From: an uncultured Planctomycetaceae bacterium
Lineage (GTDB): Bacteria; Planctomycetota; Planctomycetia; Planctomycetales; Planctomycetaceae
DNA length: 33,171 bases
NCBI GenBank assembly: GCA_903861195.1
Contig: CAIOTJ010000565.1
Span: 1 to 33,171 of the forward strand
Reading direction: 5' to 3'
A program made the position numbers and the translations under genes. Below the pieces are notes generated by a model. That model was given only the letters and a program-made list of their open reading frames with translations, was not told where the DNA came from and did no database searches. Shown piece after piece: positions 6,384 to 15,502 of the stretch; the first letter of the stretch is position 1; each line of letters begins with the position of its first letter.

Positions 6384-8939
6384 TCACCCGCGATTCGCCG
6401 TTTGGAGTTCCGTCAACTGACGCGGGGCCACGGTGTGGCTGAGGAAGGCGTGGGTGATGTCCTCCGACAGGCCGCGCAAAGCGGCCGACCACTCCTCCAG
6501 CCGCCGCGCGAGGCTTTCCCGGTCCTGCCGGCGGTCGACATCACACAGGGCCTCGATGTCGGCCAGTCGCAGTTCCGAGAGCAGTTCGTAAGTCTGCCGC
6601 AGCCGGCTGGGCTCACCCGGCCGGGAGGGGCACAACTCTTCCAGCCGCCGCGCATGCTCACCCAGGGCAATCATTTGGAAGATCACCGAGCGGGGGTTTG
6701 TTTCATCCACGAGAATCAGGTCCAACACCGGTGCCAGTTGCAGCGTGCTGAGGTAGCGGTAGCGGTAGGTCATCGAGCTGTCGGCAATCTCCAGCATCGC
6801 CTCGAGACAGGGGAGCAATTCGACCGAAGAATCGACCAGCAGCCCGCGAATGACCCGCAGGGTGTGCAGCCCCCGCTCGATCCGCCGCCCCATGTCGAGA
6901 AACAGCCAACCCGGTCCGCGGGTCATGCTCTCGGCAGCCAACCCGCTGAACGCCGAGCACAAGATCAACAGCTGGTTCAGCCGCATCAGCAGTCGCGCGG
7001 GATCGGTCGCCCCTTCGTTCCGCACATCTCCCAATTCCATCTGGTTGAGGATCCGCCAGGCATCGATGGCCACGCGGTCGCGCACCACCGAGGCGGTGCG
7101 GCGGGCCGAATCGAGAGTCTCGGCCAGGCTGCCCGGCCGGTTGAAATCGGAGAGGAAAGACCAGAGTTCCTCGCGAATCATCGTCCAGTCGGGCGGAGGG
7201 TTCTGCAGCTCCAGGGGAGACTGCCCCGGATCACACAACGCCGTGACCAACAGCCGCATCTCCGGCAGCCCCGCCGGCTCGACTTCGGTCGTCAGGCGGG
7301 CCACGATGCCCCGCAGGTGACGAATGGCCCCCTCCGCCCGTTCGGTCAGACGCCCCAGCCAGAACAAATAGTCGGCCGCCCGGCTGGGGAGATCATTCGG
7401 GCTGCGGCGCAGCTGCAGGGCGGGAACATTCGGGCGCAGCAAAGTGACGGTGTTCACCGGCTGTTCCGAGAGAACCCACAGGTCTTTGCTCCGCTGTCCA
7501 GCCGCCATCGATTCCACGAGCAGTTCCGAAACCGGAGCCACCCGGCACAGTCCCCCCGGGAGGATGTCGTAATCTTCTCCGTTGTAGACCGCAAAGGTCC
7601 GCAGCGTGAGATGCCAGGGTTGCAGTTGCCCCTCCGACCAGACTGGCACCGTCGATCCGGCGACAGGGCGCTGGCCGATGAAGCGTGTCGGTCGGGCCCG
7701 AATCCGGGCCAGCAGCTCGCCCCGTTCCTGCGACGACAACTGCCAACCCACCAGAGTCTTGCCGCGGCTTTGAAAGGCGGGGCGAATCAGCAGTTCGTCC
7801 AGGTGCGATTCGACGTACGCCCGCTCCTCCGGCAGGCCGCACCACCAGCTGTCGCTGGCCCGCAGCTGCAGCTCTTCCCCCAGCAGGTACTCACACAACC
7901 GGGGAAGCAGCACCTGCAAAATCGGCGCCTCGAGCACGCCGCCCCCCAGGGGATTGACCACGATCACCTGGCCGGCCCGCACCGCCTGAGTCAGGGCGGG
8001 AACCCCCAGGTAGGAATCGGAACGCAGTTCCAGCGGATCACAGTCGCTGTCCGCCAGCCGCCGCAGAATCACATGCACCGGCAGCAGGCCCCCCAGCGTC
8101 TTGAGGAACACCCCTTCCCCGCGGACGGTCAGATCGCCCCCCTCCACGAGGGTATAGCCCAGATAACGCGAGAGGTAGACATCCTCGAAGTAGCGCGAAC
8201 TGCGTGGCCCCGGCGTGAGGACGACGATCCGGGGATTGCCCGACAGGCTGCCCCCCAGTCGCGACAGCGAGTTCTTCAGGGTGAGGAAATAGCTGGCCAG
8301 TCGGACCACATTCAGACTGTGAAAGTCCTGGGGTAGCGTGCGGGACACCACGAGTCGATTCTCGACGGCATAGCCCGCTCCCGAAGGTCCCTGGGTGCGG
8401 TCACCCAGCACCCGCCATGCACCAGTCGCGTCGCGTGCCAACTGGGCCGCGTACCAATTGAGAAAAATGCCATCCGGGGGAATCATCCCGTGGCAGGGAA
8501 GCAGATAGCCCGGGTGCTCGTGGATCGCCTCCCCGGGCAAGATGCCCCACTTCAGCAGCTGCTGCGGGCCATACAGATCACGCGCCAACAGGTTCAACAC
8601 CTTGAGCCGCTGCCGCAGCGCGTTGGCCAGCCGCGCCCATTCAGCCTCCGGCATCAGCACCGGCAATGGATCGAGCAGCCAGGGGCGATCGAGATCCTTG
8701 GCGGCGCCATAGACGTTGTACGTGACCCCGTTCTCGCGCAGCAGCCGCCGCGCCTGCTCCTCCCGCTGCCCCAGGACCGCCGGCTCGAGAGACTTGAGAT
8801 TCTCCCAGAATTGCCGCCAGACCGGCCGGACTGTGCCTTCCGAATCCTGGAATTCGTCATAACGGCCGGGAATGGGCCGGTAGTGCCAAAGCGGGTCTCC
8901 GGGCGGAAGAGCGACTTCCCGACCGGTTGGTGTGGTCAT
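6384..8939 (-). CDS. Circularly permuted ATP-grasp protein fused to alpha-E domain
   Basis: An 851-residue fusion. Residues about 55-490 form the circularly permuted ATP-grasp (DUF404/DUF407 type), with the blocks NVYGAAKDLDRPW (75-87), GPSGAGYAVENR (184-195), RIVVLTPGPRSSRYFED and YDILPGGLCRVAP. From about 510 to 840 follows the all-helical alpha-E domain (PSRAADYLFWLGRLTERAEG), seen as a separate protein two genes upstream. Compared with the separate ATP-grasp of this operon, likely nucleotide or metal positions differ: GDR (179-181) for EDN, and VLEAP (335-339) for IADDK. The family is predicted to ligate carboxylates to amines (peptide-like bond) at the expense of ATP; alpha-E function is unknown. 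The gene lies 15 bp after the transglutaminase/DUF2126 gene and 5 bp before the last transglutaminase. Confidence 0.88.
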   Translation of the reverse strand: MTTPTGREVALPPGDPLWHYRPIPGRYDEFQDSEGTVRPVWRQFWENLKSLEPAVLGQREEQARRLLRENGVTYNVYGAAKDLDRPWLLDPLPVLMPEAEWARLANALRQRLKVLNLLARDLYGPQQLLKWGILPGEAIHEHPGYLLPCHGMIPPDGIFLNWYAAQLARDATGAWRVLGDRTQGPSGAGYAVENRLVVSRTLPQDFHSLNVVRLASYFLTLKNSLSRLGGSLSGNPRIVVLTPGPRSSRYFEDVYLSRYLGYTLVEGGDLTVRGEGVFLKTLGGLLPVHVILRRLADSDCDPLELRSDSYLGVPALTQAVRAGQVIVVNPLGGGVLEAPILQVLLPRLCEYLLGEELQLRASDSWWCGLPEERAYVESHLDELLIRPAFQSRGKTLVGWQLSSQERGELLARIRARPTRFIGQRPVAGSTVPVWSEGQLQPWHLTLRTFAVYNGEDYDILPGGLCRVAPVSELLVESMAAGQRSKDLWVLSEQPVNTVTLLRPNVPALQLRRSPNDLPSRAADYLFWLGRLTERAEGAIRHLRGIVARLTTEVEPAGLPEMRLLVTALCDPGQSPLELQNPPPDWTMIREELWSFLSDFNRPGSLAETLDSARRTASVVRDRVAIDAWRILNQMELGDVRNEGATDPARLLMRLNQLLILCSAFSGLAAESMTRGPGWLFLDMGRRIERGLHTLRVIRGLLVDSSVELLPCLEAMLEIADSSMTYRYRYLSTLQLAPVLDLILVDETNPRSVIFQMIALGEHARRLEELCPSRPGEPSRLRQTYELLSELRLADIEALCDVDRRQDRESLARRLEEWSAALRGLSEDITHAFLSHTVAPRQLTELQTANRG

Positions 8940-8954
8940 GATGGTTGTCCGGAA

Positions 8955-11900
8955 CTAGGGCCTGCCCAAAACCTGCGGATCGACGGGACGTCGCAGATCC
9001 AGCGTGTTCGGGTAGGCCGGATTCACCTCCGCCGGGGGGATCGGGCAGGGTCCCGGGGTGTGTCCAATCGGCAGGAATCGCGCCGCGCGGCGCGTTTCCG
9101 CGGCGAACGCGTTCACCGGGAATGTATCAGAATTCAATCCTCCCGGATGCGCGACGTGCCAGGTGCAGCCCCCTACGGAACGCTCATTCCAGGTATCGAT
9201 CAGGTCGAACACCAGGGGAACCTGCACTCCGATCGTCGGATGCAGGCACGACGGAGGCTGCCACGCCCGAAAACGCACCCCCGCCACGAATTCCCCCTCG
9301 GTCTCGGTCGGTGTCAGCGGGACCCGGCGTCCATTGCACGCCACCACATGCCGCGTGTCAGTCAGTCCCCGCACCTTGATCTCCACCCGTTCCACCGAAG
9401 AATCCACATAGCGGGCCGTGCCGCTGCCGGTGGCCTCTTCCCCCAGCACATGCCACGGCTCGATCGCCTGCCGCAGTTCGAACGTCACCCCCCGGCGGGT
9501 CACCTCGCCGATCTTCGGGCAACGGAACTCGAGGTGCGGCTGGAACCAGACCGGGTCGAACTCGAAGCCCGCCTGTTGCAGATCCTCCACCACCTCTTTC
9601 AGATCGCTCCCCAGGTGATGGGGCAGCATGAACTGATCATGCAGCCGCGTTCCCCAGTGGATCAGCGGACGCTCATACGGCTGGTCCCAGAACCAGGACA
9701 CCATCGACCGGACCAGCAACTGCTGCACCAGGCTCATTCGCTCGTGCGGGGGCATCTCAAACGCGCGCAGTTCCACCAGTCCCAGCCGGCCCGACGAACT
9801 GTCGGGCGAATACAACTTGTCGATGCAGAACTCGGAACGATGCGTGTTGCCAGTCAGATCGACCAGCAGGTGCCGAAACACCCGATCCACCAGCCAGGGG
9901 GGAACCGCCTCGCCCTTGGGAATCTGCGCGAACGCCGTCTCCAGCTCGTAGAGGTTTTCGTGCCGGGCCTCGTCGACGCGCGGTGCCTGGCTCGTGGGAC
10001 CGACAAACATCCCCGAGAAGACATACGACAACGAGGGACGGTTGTTCCAATACGACACGAAACTGCGCAGCAGGTCCGGGCGCTGCAGGAACGGGCTCTC
10101 GGCCGGGGTCGGCCCCCCCAGCACGATGTGATTTCCACCCCCGGTCCCGGTGTGCCGTCCGTCGAGCATGAACTTCTCGGTGCTCAGCCGCGATTGCCGC
10201 GCCTCGGTGTACAGCGTCTCGGTCAGGTCTTTCAACTCGGGCCAATTGGACGCCGGCGGCATGTTGACCTCGATGACCCCGGGATCGGGCGTCACCCGCA
10301 ACACCTCCAGCCGCGGGTCGTACGGGGGTTGATACCCCTCGATCCGCACCGGCATCTGCAACTCGTGGGCGGTGGCTTCGATCCGCGACACCAGATCGAG
10401 GTACTCTTCGACTTGCCCCACCGGAGGGAGGAATACATGCAGCACTCCCAGCCGCGGCTCGACGCAGAGGGCGGTGCGGATCAGGCCATCCGCCGACGTC
10501 GCATCGACCGCGAAATCGGTCGCCCCCAGGTGGCTCCCCAGCCCTCCCGACAGACCGGCAGGAACGGTGGAACTGTACTTGGCCGCCGGGTCGGCACCAA
10601 ACTGCGGACGCCGCTGGGGAAACTGACTGCGTACACTGGCGGGATGGGCTGGTCCCGGATGAACCAACGGATCCTGCCGAAATGCCGACCGGGCCCGCAG
10701 ATTCGCCTGCTCCCGAGCGCGCGCCAGCGGGCTCGGGAGGCTGGCGGGCCGGGGGGCCAGGGGATCGCGCTCAAAAATCATCGGCTCGTCGCGTGTCGCG
10801 GACCAGAGCAGCGTCTCGAGCGGCAGTCGAAAACCCATCGACGAGTCGCCGGGGCTCAGGCAGATCTTGCCCGACCGGGTCACCCAGCGATGGCTCTGCC
10901 ATTCGCCCGGTTCCGCTCCCGCCGCGAGGGGCAACAGATACCCCACGGGACGATCCAGCCCGTGCTCCAGCAGACGTGCCAACCGGGCGCGCTCGATCGG
11001 ATCCCGCAACTGCGACTCCTGGAATTCGACATTCGCGGGCAACCGGCGCTCCTTCCACAGGTAATACAGAGCATCCTCATAGCCGGGGGTGGCGTTGTCG
11101 GCGGGCAGGCCCAACCGCTCGGCCAGCCGCTGGATGAACTGCTGGGCCTGGGCATCTCCATGCCCCAATTCCGCCTGCTGCGTCGCCAGCAATTCGGGCC
11201 GGGTCCAGATCGGCTCGCCATCCTTCCGCCAGTAGCACGACAGCGCCCATCGCGGCAGTTGCTCGCCGGGATACCATTTTCCCTGGCCGAAATGCAGCAG
11301 GGGACCCCGCGACAACTGGTTCGACAGCCGCTCGAACAACGTGGTCGCCAGCAGCCGCTTGTGGTCTCCCAGTGCCGTGGTGTTCCATTCCGGCAGATCC
11401 CGTTGATCGATCGAGACGAAGGTGGGCTCCCCCCCCATGGTCAGTTGGATGCGCCCCGCCCGCAGCGCTTCGTCCACGCGCAATCCCAACCGGTCGATCG
11501 CCCGCCATTGCTCCTCGGTATACGGCCGGGTCACCCGTGGATCCTCGTGGATCCGGGTCACCTTCATCGTCACATCGAATTCGCACTCGCACGGATCAAC
11601 CAACCCGGCGATCGGAGCGGCCGATGTCGGCTCGGGAGTGGCGGCCAACGGCAGGTGCCCCTCACCGGCGAACAATCCCGAGGTGGGATCCAACCCCACC
11701 CACCCCGCCCCAGGCAGATACACCTCGGTCCAGGCATGCAGATCGGTGAAGTCCTTCTCTGGGCCCGACGGGCCATCGAGCGACTTTTCATCCGCCTGCA
11801 ACTGAATCAGGTACCCCGACACAAACCGCGTCGCCAGTCCCCGATGACGCAGCATCTGGGCCAGCAGCCAGGCCGAATCGCGGCACGACCCACTCCGCTT

Positions 11901-12422
11901 CTCCAGAGTCTCCTCGCACGTCTGCACCCCCGGCTCGAGGCGAATCAGATAGCTGATCGCACTGGCGACGTATTGATTCATGTCGACCAGCCAGTCGATC
12001 GTCCGTCGCCCGGCCGCCGGGGCCCCCTCCAGAAACCGGGCGAACCGGGGCGACAGCGGCACCTTCTCGAGATACGGCGTCAATTCGGCGACCGTGGCGG
12101 CGGGATAACTGAACGGAAACTGCTCGGCCGTCGACTCCAGGAAGAAATCGAACGGGTTGATGACCGTCATTTCCGCGACGAGATCCACCTCGACCACCAG
12201 TTCCCGCGCCGGGTCGGGAAAGACCAGCCGCGCCAGATAGTTGCCGAAGGGATCCTGTTGCCAGTTCAGATACTGGCGGGCGGGTTCAACCTGCAGCGAA
12301 TACGCCAGAATGGGAGTCCGGCAATGGGGAGCCGGACGCAGGCGAATGGTCTGCGGCCCGAGTTTCACCACGCGGTCATAGCGGTAGCGAGAGCGGTGAT
12401 GAAGGGCGACGTGAATGGCCAT
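8955..12422 (-). CDS. Transglutaminase fused to putative amidoligase (DUF2126)
   Basis: A 1155-residue two-enzyme protein. The N-terminal 250 residues carry a bacterial transglutaminase N domain and core with triad Cys180 (RSGSCRDSAW), His229 (DLHAWTEVY) and Asp245 (WVGLDPTSG). From about 330 to the end comes DUF2126, annotated in family databases as a putative amidoligase. The landmark TGTGGGNHIVLGG (758-770) looks like the Gly-rich, His-containing motif of glutamine-synthetase-fold COOH-NH2 ligases; QLTMGGEPTFVS and WNNRPSLSYVFSG are further conserved stretches. There is no signal peptide. Bond-forming and bond-breaking or transferring activities are thus joined in one chain. It is the third gene of the operon; 131 bp separate it from the preceding alpha-E gene and 15 bp from the next. 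Confidence 0.88.
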   Translation of the reverse strand: MAIHVALHHRSRYRYDRVVKLGPQTIRLRPAPHCRTPILAYSLQVEPARQYLNWQQDPFGNYLARLVFPDPARELVVEVDLVAEMTVINPFDFFLESTAEQFPFSYPAATVAELTPYLEKVPLSPRFARFLEGAPAAGRRTIDWLVDMNQYVASAISYLIRLEPGVQTCEETLEKRSGSCRDSAWLLAQMLRHRGLATRFVSGYLIQLQADEKSLDGPSGPEKDFTDLHAWTEVYLPGAGWVGLDPTSGLFAGEGHLPLAATPEPTSAAPIAGLVDPCECEFDVTMKVTRIHEDPRVTRPYTEEQWRAIDRLGLRVDEALRAGRIQLTMGGEPTFVSIDQRDLPEWNTTALGDHKRLLATTLFERLSNQLSRGPLLHFGQGKWYPGEQLPRWALSCYWRKDGEPIWTRPELLATQQAELGHGDAQAQQFIQRLAERLGLPADNATPGYEDALYYLWKERRLPANVEFQESQLRDPIERARLARLLEHGLDRPVGYLLPLAAGAEPGEWQSHRWVTRSGKICLSPGDSSMGFRLPLETLLWSATRDEPMIFERDPLAPRPASLPSPLARAREQANLRARSAFRQDPLVHPGPAHPASVRSQFPQRRPQFGADPAAKYSSTVPAGLSGGLGSHLGATDFAVDATSADGLIRTALCVEPRLGVLHVFLPPVGQVEEYLDLVSRIEATAHELQMPVRIEGYQPPYDPRLEVLRVTPDPGVIEVNMPPASNWPELKDLTETLYTEARQSRLSTEKFMLDGRHTGTGGGNHIVLGGPTPAESPFLQRPDLLRSFVSYWNNRPSLSYVFSGMFVGPTSQAPRVDEARHENLYELETAFAQIPKGEAVPPWLVDRVFRHLLVDLTGNTHRSEFCIDKLYSPDSSSGRLGLVELRAFEMPPHERMSLVQQLLVRSMVSWFWDQPYERPLIHWGTRLHDQFMLPHHLGSDLKEVVEDLQQAGFEFDPVWFQPHLEFRCPKIGEVTRRGVTFELRQAIEPWHVLGEEATGSGTARYVDSSVERVEIKVRGLTDTRHVVACNGRRVPLTPTETEGEFVAGVRFRAWQPPSCLHPTIGVQVPLVFDLIDTWNERSVGGCTWHVAHPGGLNSDTFPVNAFAAETRRAARFLPIGHTPGPCPIPPAEVNPAYPNTLDLRRPVDPQVLGRP

Positions 12423-12553
12423 GGGTGCGCATCAACCTTGTGTCCAGAACAGTGTGCCCCCAACTCCGCCGGACGGTCGGGTGGCTGGGGGAAACTTGCA
12501 ACGTGGCCGTGGCCGTCTCTGCCCACCGGGCGCGCCCGCCCAGCGGCCACCTC

Positions 12554-13528
12554 TCATTGAGATTGCCATTGAGACTGGGTCGGCACGGAACGCAGCGCGA
12601 AGAAGGTATCGAAGATCGCATCACCCACCCGGTTCACCGACTTCTGGAACCGATCGATGAATTCATGCATTCCCGCCTGCAGGATCTCATCGATGTTGGT
12701 GTAGTCGAACTCATTCCGCAGCCGGCCCAGCTGCTGTTCCGCCCGGTTCTGGAAGGTTCCATGTTCGCCCCCGGTGATCGCCAGCAACGACTCTTCGGCC
12801 CGCGCCAGACAGAAACGGATCGCACGCGGAAACTCCCGGTCGAGAATCAGAAAGTCGGCCACAGACTGCGGGGTGATCCGCCCATACGCCTTGCGGTACA
12901 TCTCCAGGGCACTGGCCGACTTCAACAGCGCCGCCCACTGGTTCGTGTCCAACTGCGTGCCAATGTCCGAAGCGGCCGGCAACAGCACGTAGTATTTGAC
13001 GTCGAGAATGCGCGAGGTCTTGTCGGCCCGTTCGAGCATCTGCCCCAGCCGATGAAAGTGCCACGCCTCTCCATGCGACAACGAAGACTCGGTCACCCCG
13101 GCCAGCGTGTGGGCGGCCAGCTTGATCTGGGTGAAGAATTCAAACGGCGAGTCGAGCACCTGGCTGGGAGTTGCCGATGTCACCAGGAGGTAGAACTTGT
13201 TCAGTTCCTCCCACATGGGCGAACTGATCATGTCGCGCACCGTGCGGGCGTTCTCGCGGGCCGCCGAGAGCGAGGTCAGAATCGAATTGGAGTTCTGACG
13301 CTCGAATGTCAGAAACTGAATCACGCTCTCCTGGTCGGCCTCCGGGTGAATCGCGTGGAACGCCTCCTGGTCCCCCGTGGTGTAAATCAGCGGCGCCCAG
13401 TGCCGCTGCATCTCGGGACCGAGATCCAGCGACATATTCAGGTTCACATCGATGAACCGGGCCACGTTCTCGGCCCGCTCGACGTACCGACTCATCCAAT
13501 AGATCGAATTGGCAACCCGGCTCAACAT
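12554..13528 (-). CDS. Alpha-E domain protein (DUF403)
   Basis: A 324-residue, mostly helical, soluble protein starting with the diagnostic block MLSRVANSIYWMSRYVERAE; EAWHFHRLGQMLERADKTSR (about 163-182) is a second conserved helix pair. Alpha-E proteins almost always accompany circularly permuted ATP-grasp proteins and transglutaminases and are proposed partners of the ligase; no catalytic role is established. Length matches stand-alone family members. It lies 76 bp after the ATP-grasp gene and 131 bp before the transglutaminase/DUF2126 gene. No strong ribosome site precedes the ATG, but the domain begins at residue 1, so the start is secure. A second copy of the domain is fused inside the fourth gene of the operon. 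Confidence 0.88.
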   Translation of the reverse strand: MLSRVANSIYWMSRYVERAENVARFIDVNLNMSLDLGPEMQRHWAPLIYTTGDQEAFHAIHPEADQESVIQFLTFERQNSNSILTSLSAARENARTVRDMISSPMWEELNKFYLLVTSATPSQVLDSPFEFFTQIKLAAHTLAGVTESSLSHGEAWHFHRLGQMLERADKTSRILDVKYYVLLPAASDIGTQLDTNQWAALLKSASALEMYRKAYGRITPQSVADFLILDREFPRAIRFCLARAEESLLAITGGEHGTFQNRAEQQLGRLRNEFDYTNIDEILQAGMHEFIDRFQKSVNRVGDAIFDTFFALRSVPTQSQWQSQ

Positions 13529-13604
13529 GGTCGTTCGACATCTTGCAAATGGGAGTCCCCGCAGGGCTCAGACCCGCGGGTGGAAACAACCTGGACTCGG
13601 TGGC

Positions 13605-15110
13605 TCACTGCTGCAGCTCCAGAAAGTCCGCCAGCCGGGGAATTCCATCCTTCAGGACCCACGTGTCCTTGCTCCCCCCTCCCTGTGAGGAATTCACCAC
13701 CAGCGACCCCTTCACCAGCGCCACCCGGGTCAGTCCCCCCGGCAGGATGTAGATGTCTTCGCCGTAGAGAATGTAGGGCCGCAAGTCGACATGCCGACCC
13801 TCCAGATGATCCCCCACCAGGGTCGGCACCCGCGAGAGCGCCAGCGTCGGCTGCGCCACGTAGTTCCGGGGATTGGCCTCGATCAGCTCGCGGTACTTCG
13901 CATGCTGCTCGGGAGTCGCCCGGGGCCCCACCAGAATGCCATAGCCCCCCGACTCATTCGCCGGCTTGATCACCAGCTGGTCGATGTGGCTCAGGACATA
14001 CCGCCGCTGCTCTTCGTCGGCACACAGGTAGGTGGGAACATTCGGCAGGCTGATCTCCTCCCCCAGGTAGTACTTGATCATCTGCGGCACGTAGGCGTAG
14101 ACCGCCTTGTCGTCGGCGATCCCCGTCCCGGGGGCGTTGGCCAGCGCAACCCGCCCCGCCCGGTAGACATCCATCAGTCCCGGCACTCCCAGGCACGAAT
14201 CGGCCCGGAATGTGAGGGGATCGAGGAACTCGTCGTCGATCCGGCGGTAGATCACATCCACCCGCTGCAGTCCCTGCGTGGTCCGCATGTGCACAAATCC
14301 ATTCGACACCACCAGATCGCTCCCCTGCACCAGTTCCACCCCCATCTGCTGGGCCAGGAAGCAATGCTCGAAATACGCCGAGTTGTAGATGCCGGGGGTC
14401 AGCACCACGACCGTCGGCTCGTCATCGGTGGGGGGGGCGATGTACTGCAGCATCCGCAACAACTGCTCGGGGTAATTCTCGACCGGCAGAATCGACAATC
14501 CCTCGAAGAGCTGCGGGAACGTTCGCTTCATCACCTCGCGGTTTTCGAGCACATACGAGACCCCCGAAGGACACCGCAGGTTGTCTTCCAGCACATACAC
14601 CGTGCCGTCGGTATCACGCACCAGATCGGTCCCGGTGATGTGACACCAGATCCCCCGGGGGGGCTTCACCCCCCGGCACTGCTGCAGGAAGTTCCGCCCG
14701 GACTTGACCATGGACTCGGGAAACACACCGTCCTTGACGATCTGCTGCCCATGGTACATGTCGTCGATGAACAGGTTCAGCGCGCGAATCCGCTGCCGCA
14801 GCCCCGCCTCGATCCGGCTCCACTCGGTCGACTCGAGAATCCGCGGCACCAGGTCGAATGGCCAGATCTTCTCGGTCCCCTGCTCATGTCCATACACATT
14901 GAAGGTGATCCCCATGTTCAGCAGCGCCTGATCTGCCGCCCGCTGCCGGCTCGCCATCTCCCCGGGCGAGAGGGTCTTCAACCTCCAGGCCAGCAACTCG
15001 GACCGCGGCCGGGGATTGCCGTCGGGCAGAAACATCTCGTCGTAAAACCCGTCGGTGCTGTATTCGGCAAACCGCGTCAGCGATTCCACCGAGTTGTGAT
15101 CTGTTGTCAT
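13605..15110 (-). CDS. Circularly permuted ATP-grasp family protein (predicted amidoligase)
   Basis: A 501-residue soluble protein, first gene of the five-gene operon. Visible blocks are [17 protein letters not shown] (70-86), [19 protein letters not shown] (173-191), [36 protein letters not shown] (325-344), [13 protein letters not shown] (380-392, candidate ATP-contacting Lys382) and [10 protein letters not shown]. Acidic and Asn residues expected for Mg-ATP (EDN 175-177, ADD 332-334) are present, so it looks like an active enzyme. Circular permutation places the nucleotide-binding lobes out of the usual order. The predicted reaction is ATP-dependent ligation of a carboxylate to an amine; substrate and product are unknown. 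The ATG at 15110 is preceded only by a weak GAGAGAG. A separate paralogue is fused to alpha-E in the same operon. Confidence 0.9.
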   Translation of the reverse strand: MTTDHNSVESLTRFAEYSTDGFYDEMFLPDGNPRPRSELLAWRLKTLSPGEMASRQRAADQALLNMGITFNVYGHEQGTEKIWPFDLVPRILESTEWSRIEAGLRQRIRALNLFIDDMYHGQQIVKDGVFPESMVKSGRNFLQQCRGVKPPRGIWCHITGTDLVRDTDGTVYVLEDNLRCPSGVSYVLENREVMKRTFPQLFEGLSILPVENYPEQLLRMLQYIAPPTDDEPTVVVLTPGIYNSAYFEHCFLAQQMGVELVQGSDLVVSNGFVHMRTTQGLQRVDVIYRRIDDEFLDPLTFRADSCLGVPGLMDVYRAGRVALANAPGTGIADDKAVYAYVPQMIKYYLGEEISLPNVPTYLCADEEQRRYVLSHIDQLVIKPANESGGYGILVGPRATPEQHAKYRELIEANPRNYVAQPTLALSRVPTLVGDHLEGRHVDLRPYILYGEDIYILPGGLTRVALVKGSLVVNSSQGGGSKDTWVLKDGIPRLADFLELQQ

Positions 15111-15502
15111 CTGAGCGCTCTCTCGTGGAACACGACGGACCGACCTGGTCCCTCAGCCACCCGTGGCTGCAGTGAATTTCAGCATCCCTGCCAAACAACT
15201 GCGCGAACGCCGACGCTTTCTCATCCGTTCCAATCGGCCACAGGCTCTCGAAACCCCCTCAGACGAGTCGTTCCAGAACGTCGGAACACCCTCCTGGGTG
15301 GATCTCACCACACCGTCGGGCGGCAAATCCCATGCCACCCACGGGATACGCCCCGCACGCTGTGCCGTAAGGCCCGCCAAAACCATCCCGCGTCCAGAAA
15401 GCCGCTATGTCCCGCGGGGGGCAGCCGTGGAACCGACCGGCCGCCAGTCGCAGCCCGCCAGGGCGGGATCAGACCAAGCCCGCGCTCCGACGAACTCGGC
15501 CC
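15111..15502. other. 392-bp gap upstream of the amidoligase operon
   Basis: This should hold the operon promoter, on the minus strand. I see no convincing -10/-35 pair. A short hairpin, CAGCCA and TGGCTG around 15154-15169, lies about 45 nt before the ATP-grasp ATG. A 77-codon open frame on the minus strand (15153-15386) has no recognisable domain and I do not call it a gene. Confidence 0.5.

Noticed and set aside
8490-12560. Open frame of 1356 codons on the plus strand, the longest in the window
   Set aside because: It lies antisense to the transglutaminase/DUF2126 gene and part of the ATP-grasp fusion, is rich in Arg, Pro, Gln and His, and has no domain; it is a by-product of high-G+C codon use.
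15153-15386. 77-codon minus-strand frame before the amidoligase operon
   Set aside because: No domain, no ribosome site, unusual composition; more likely untranslated leader.
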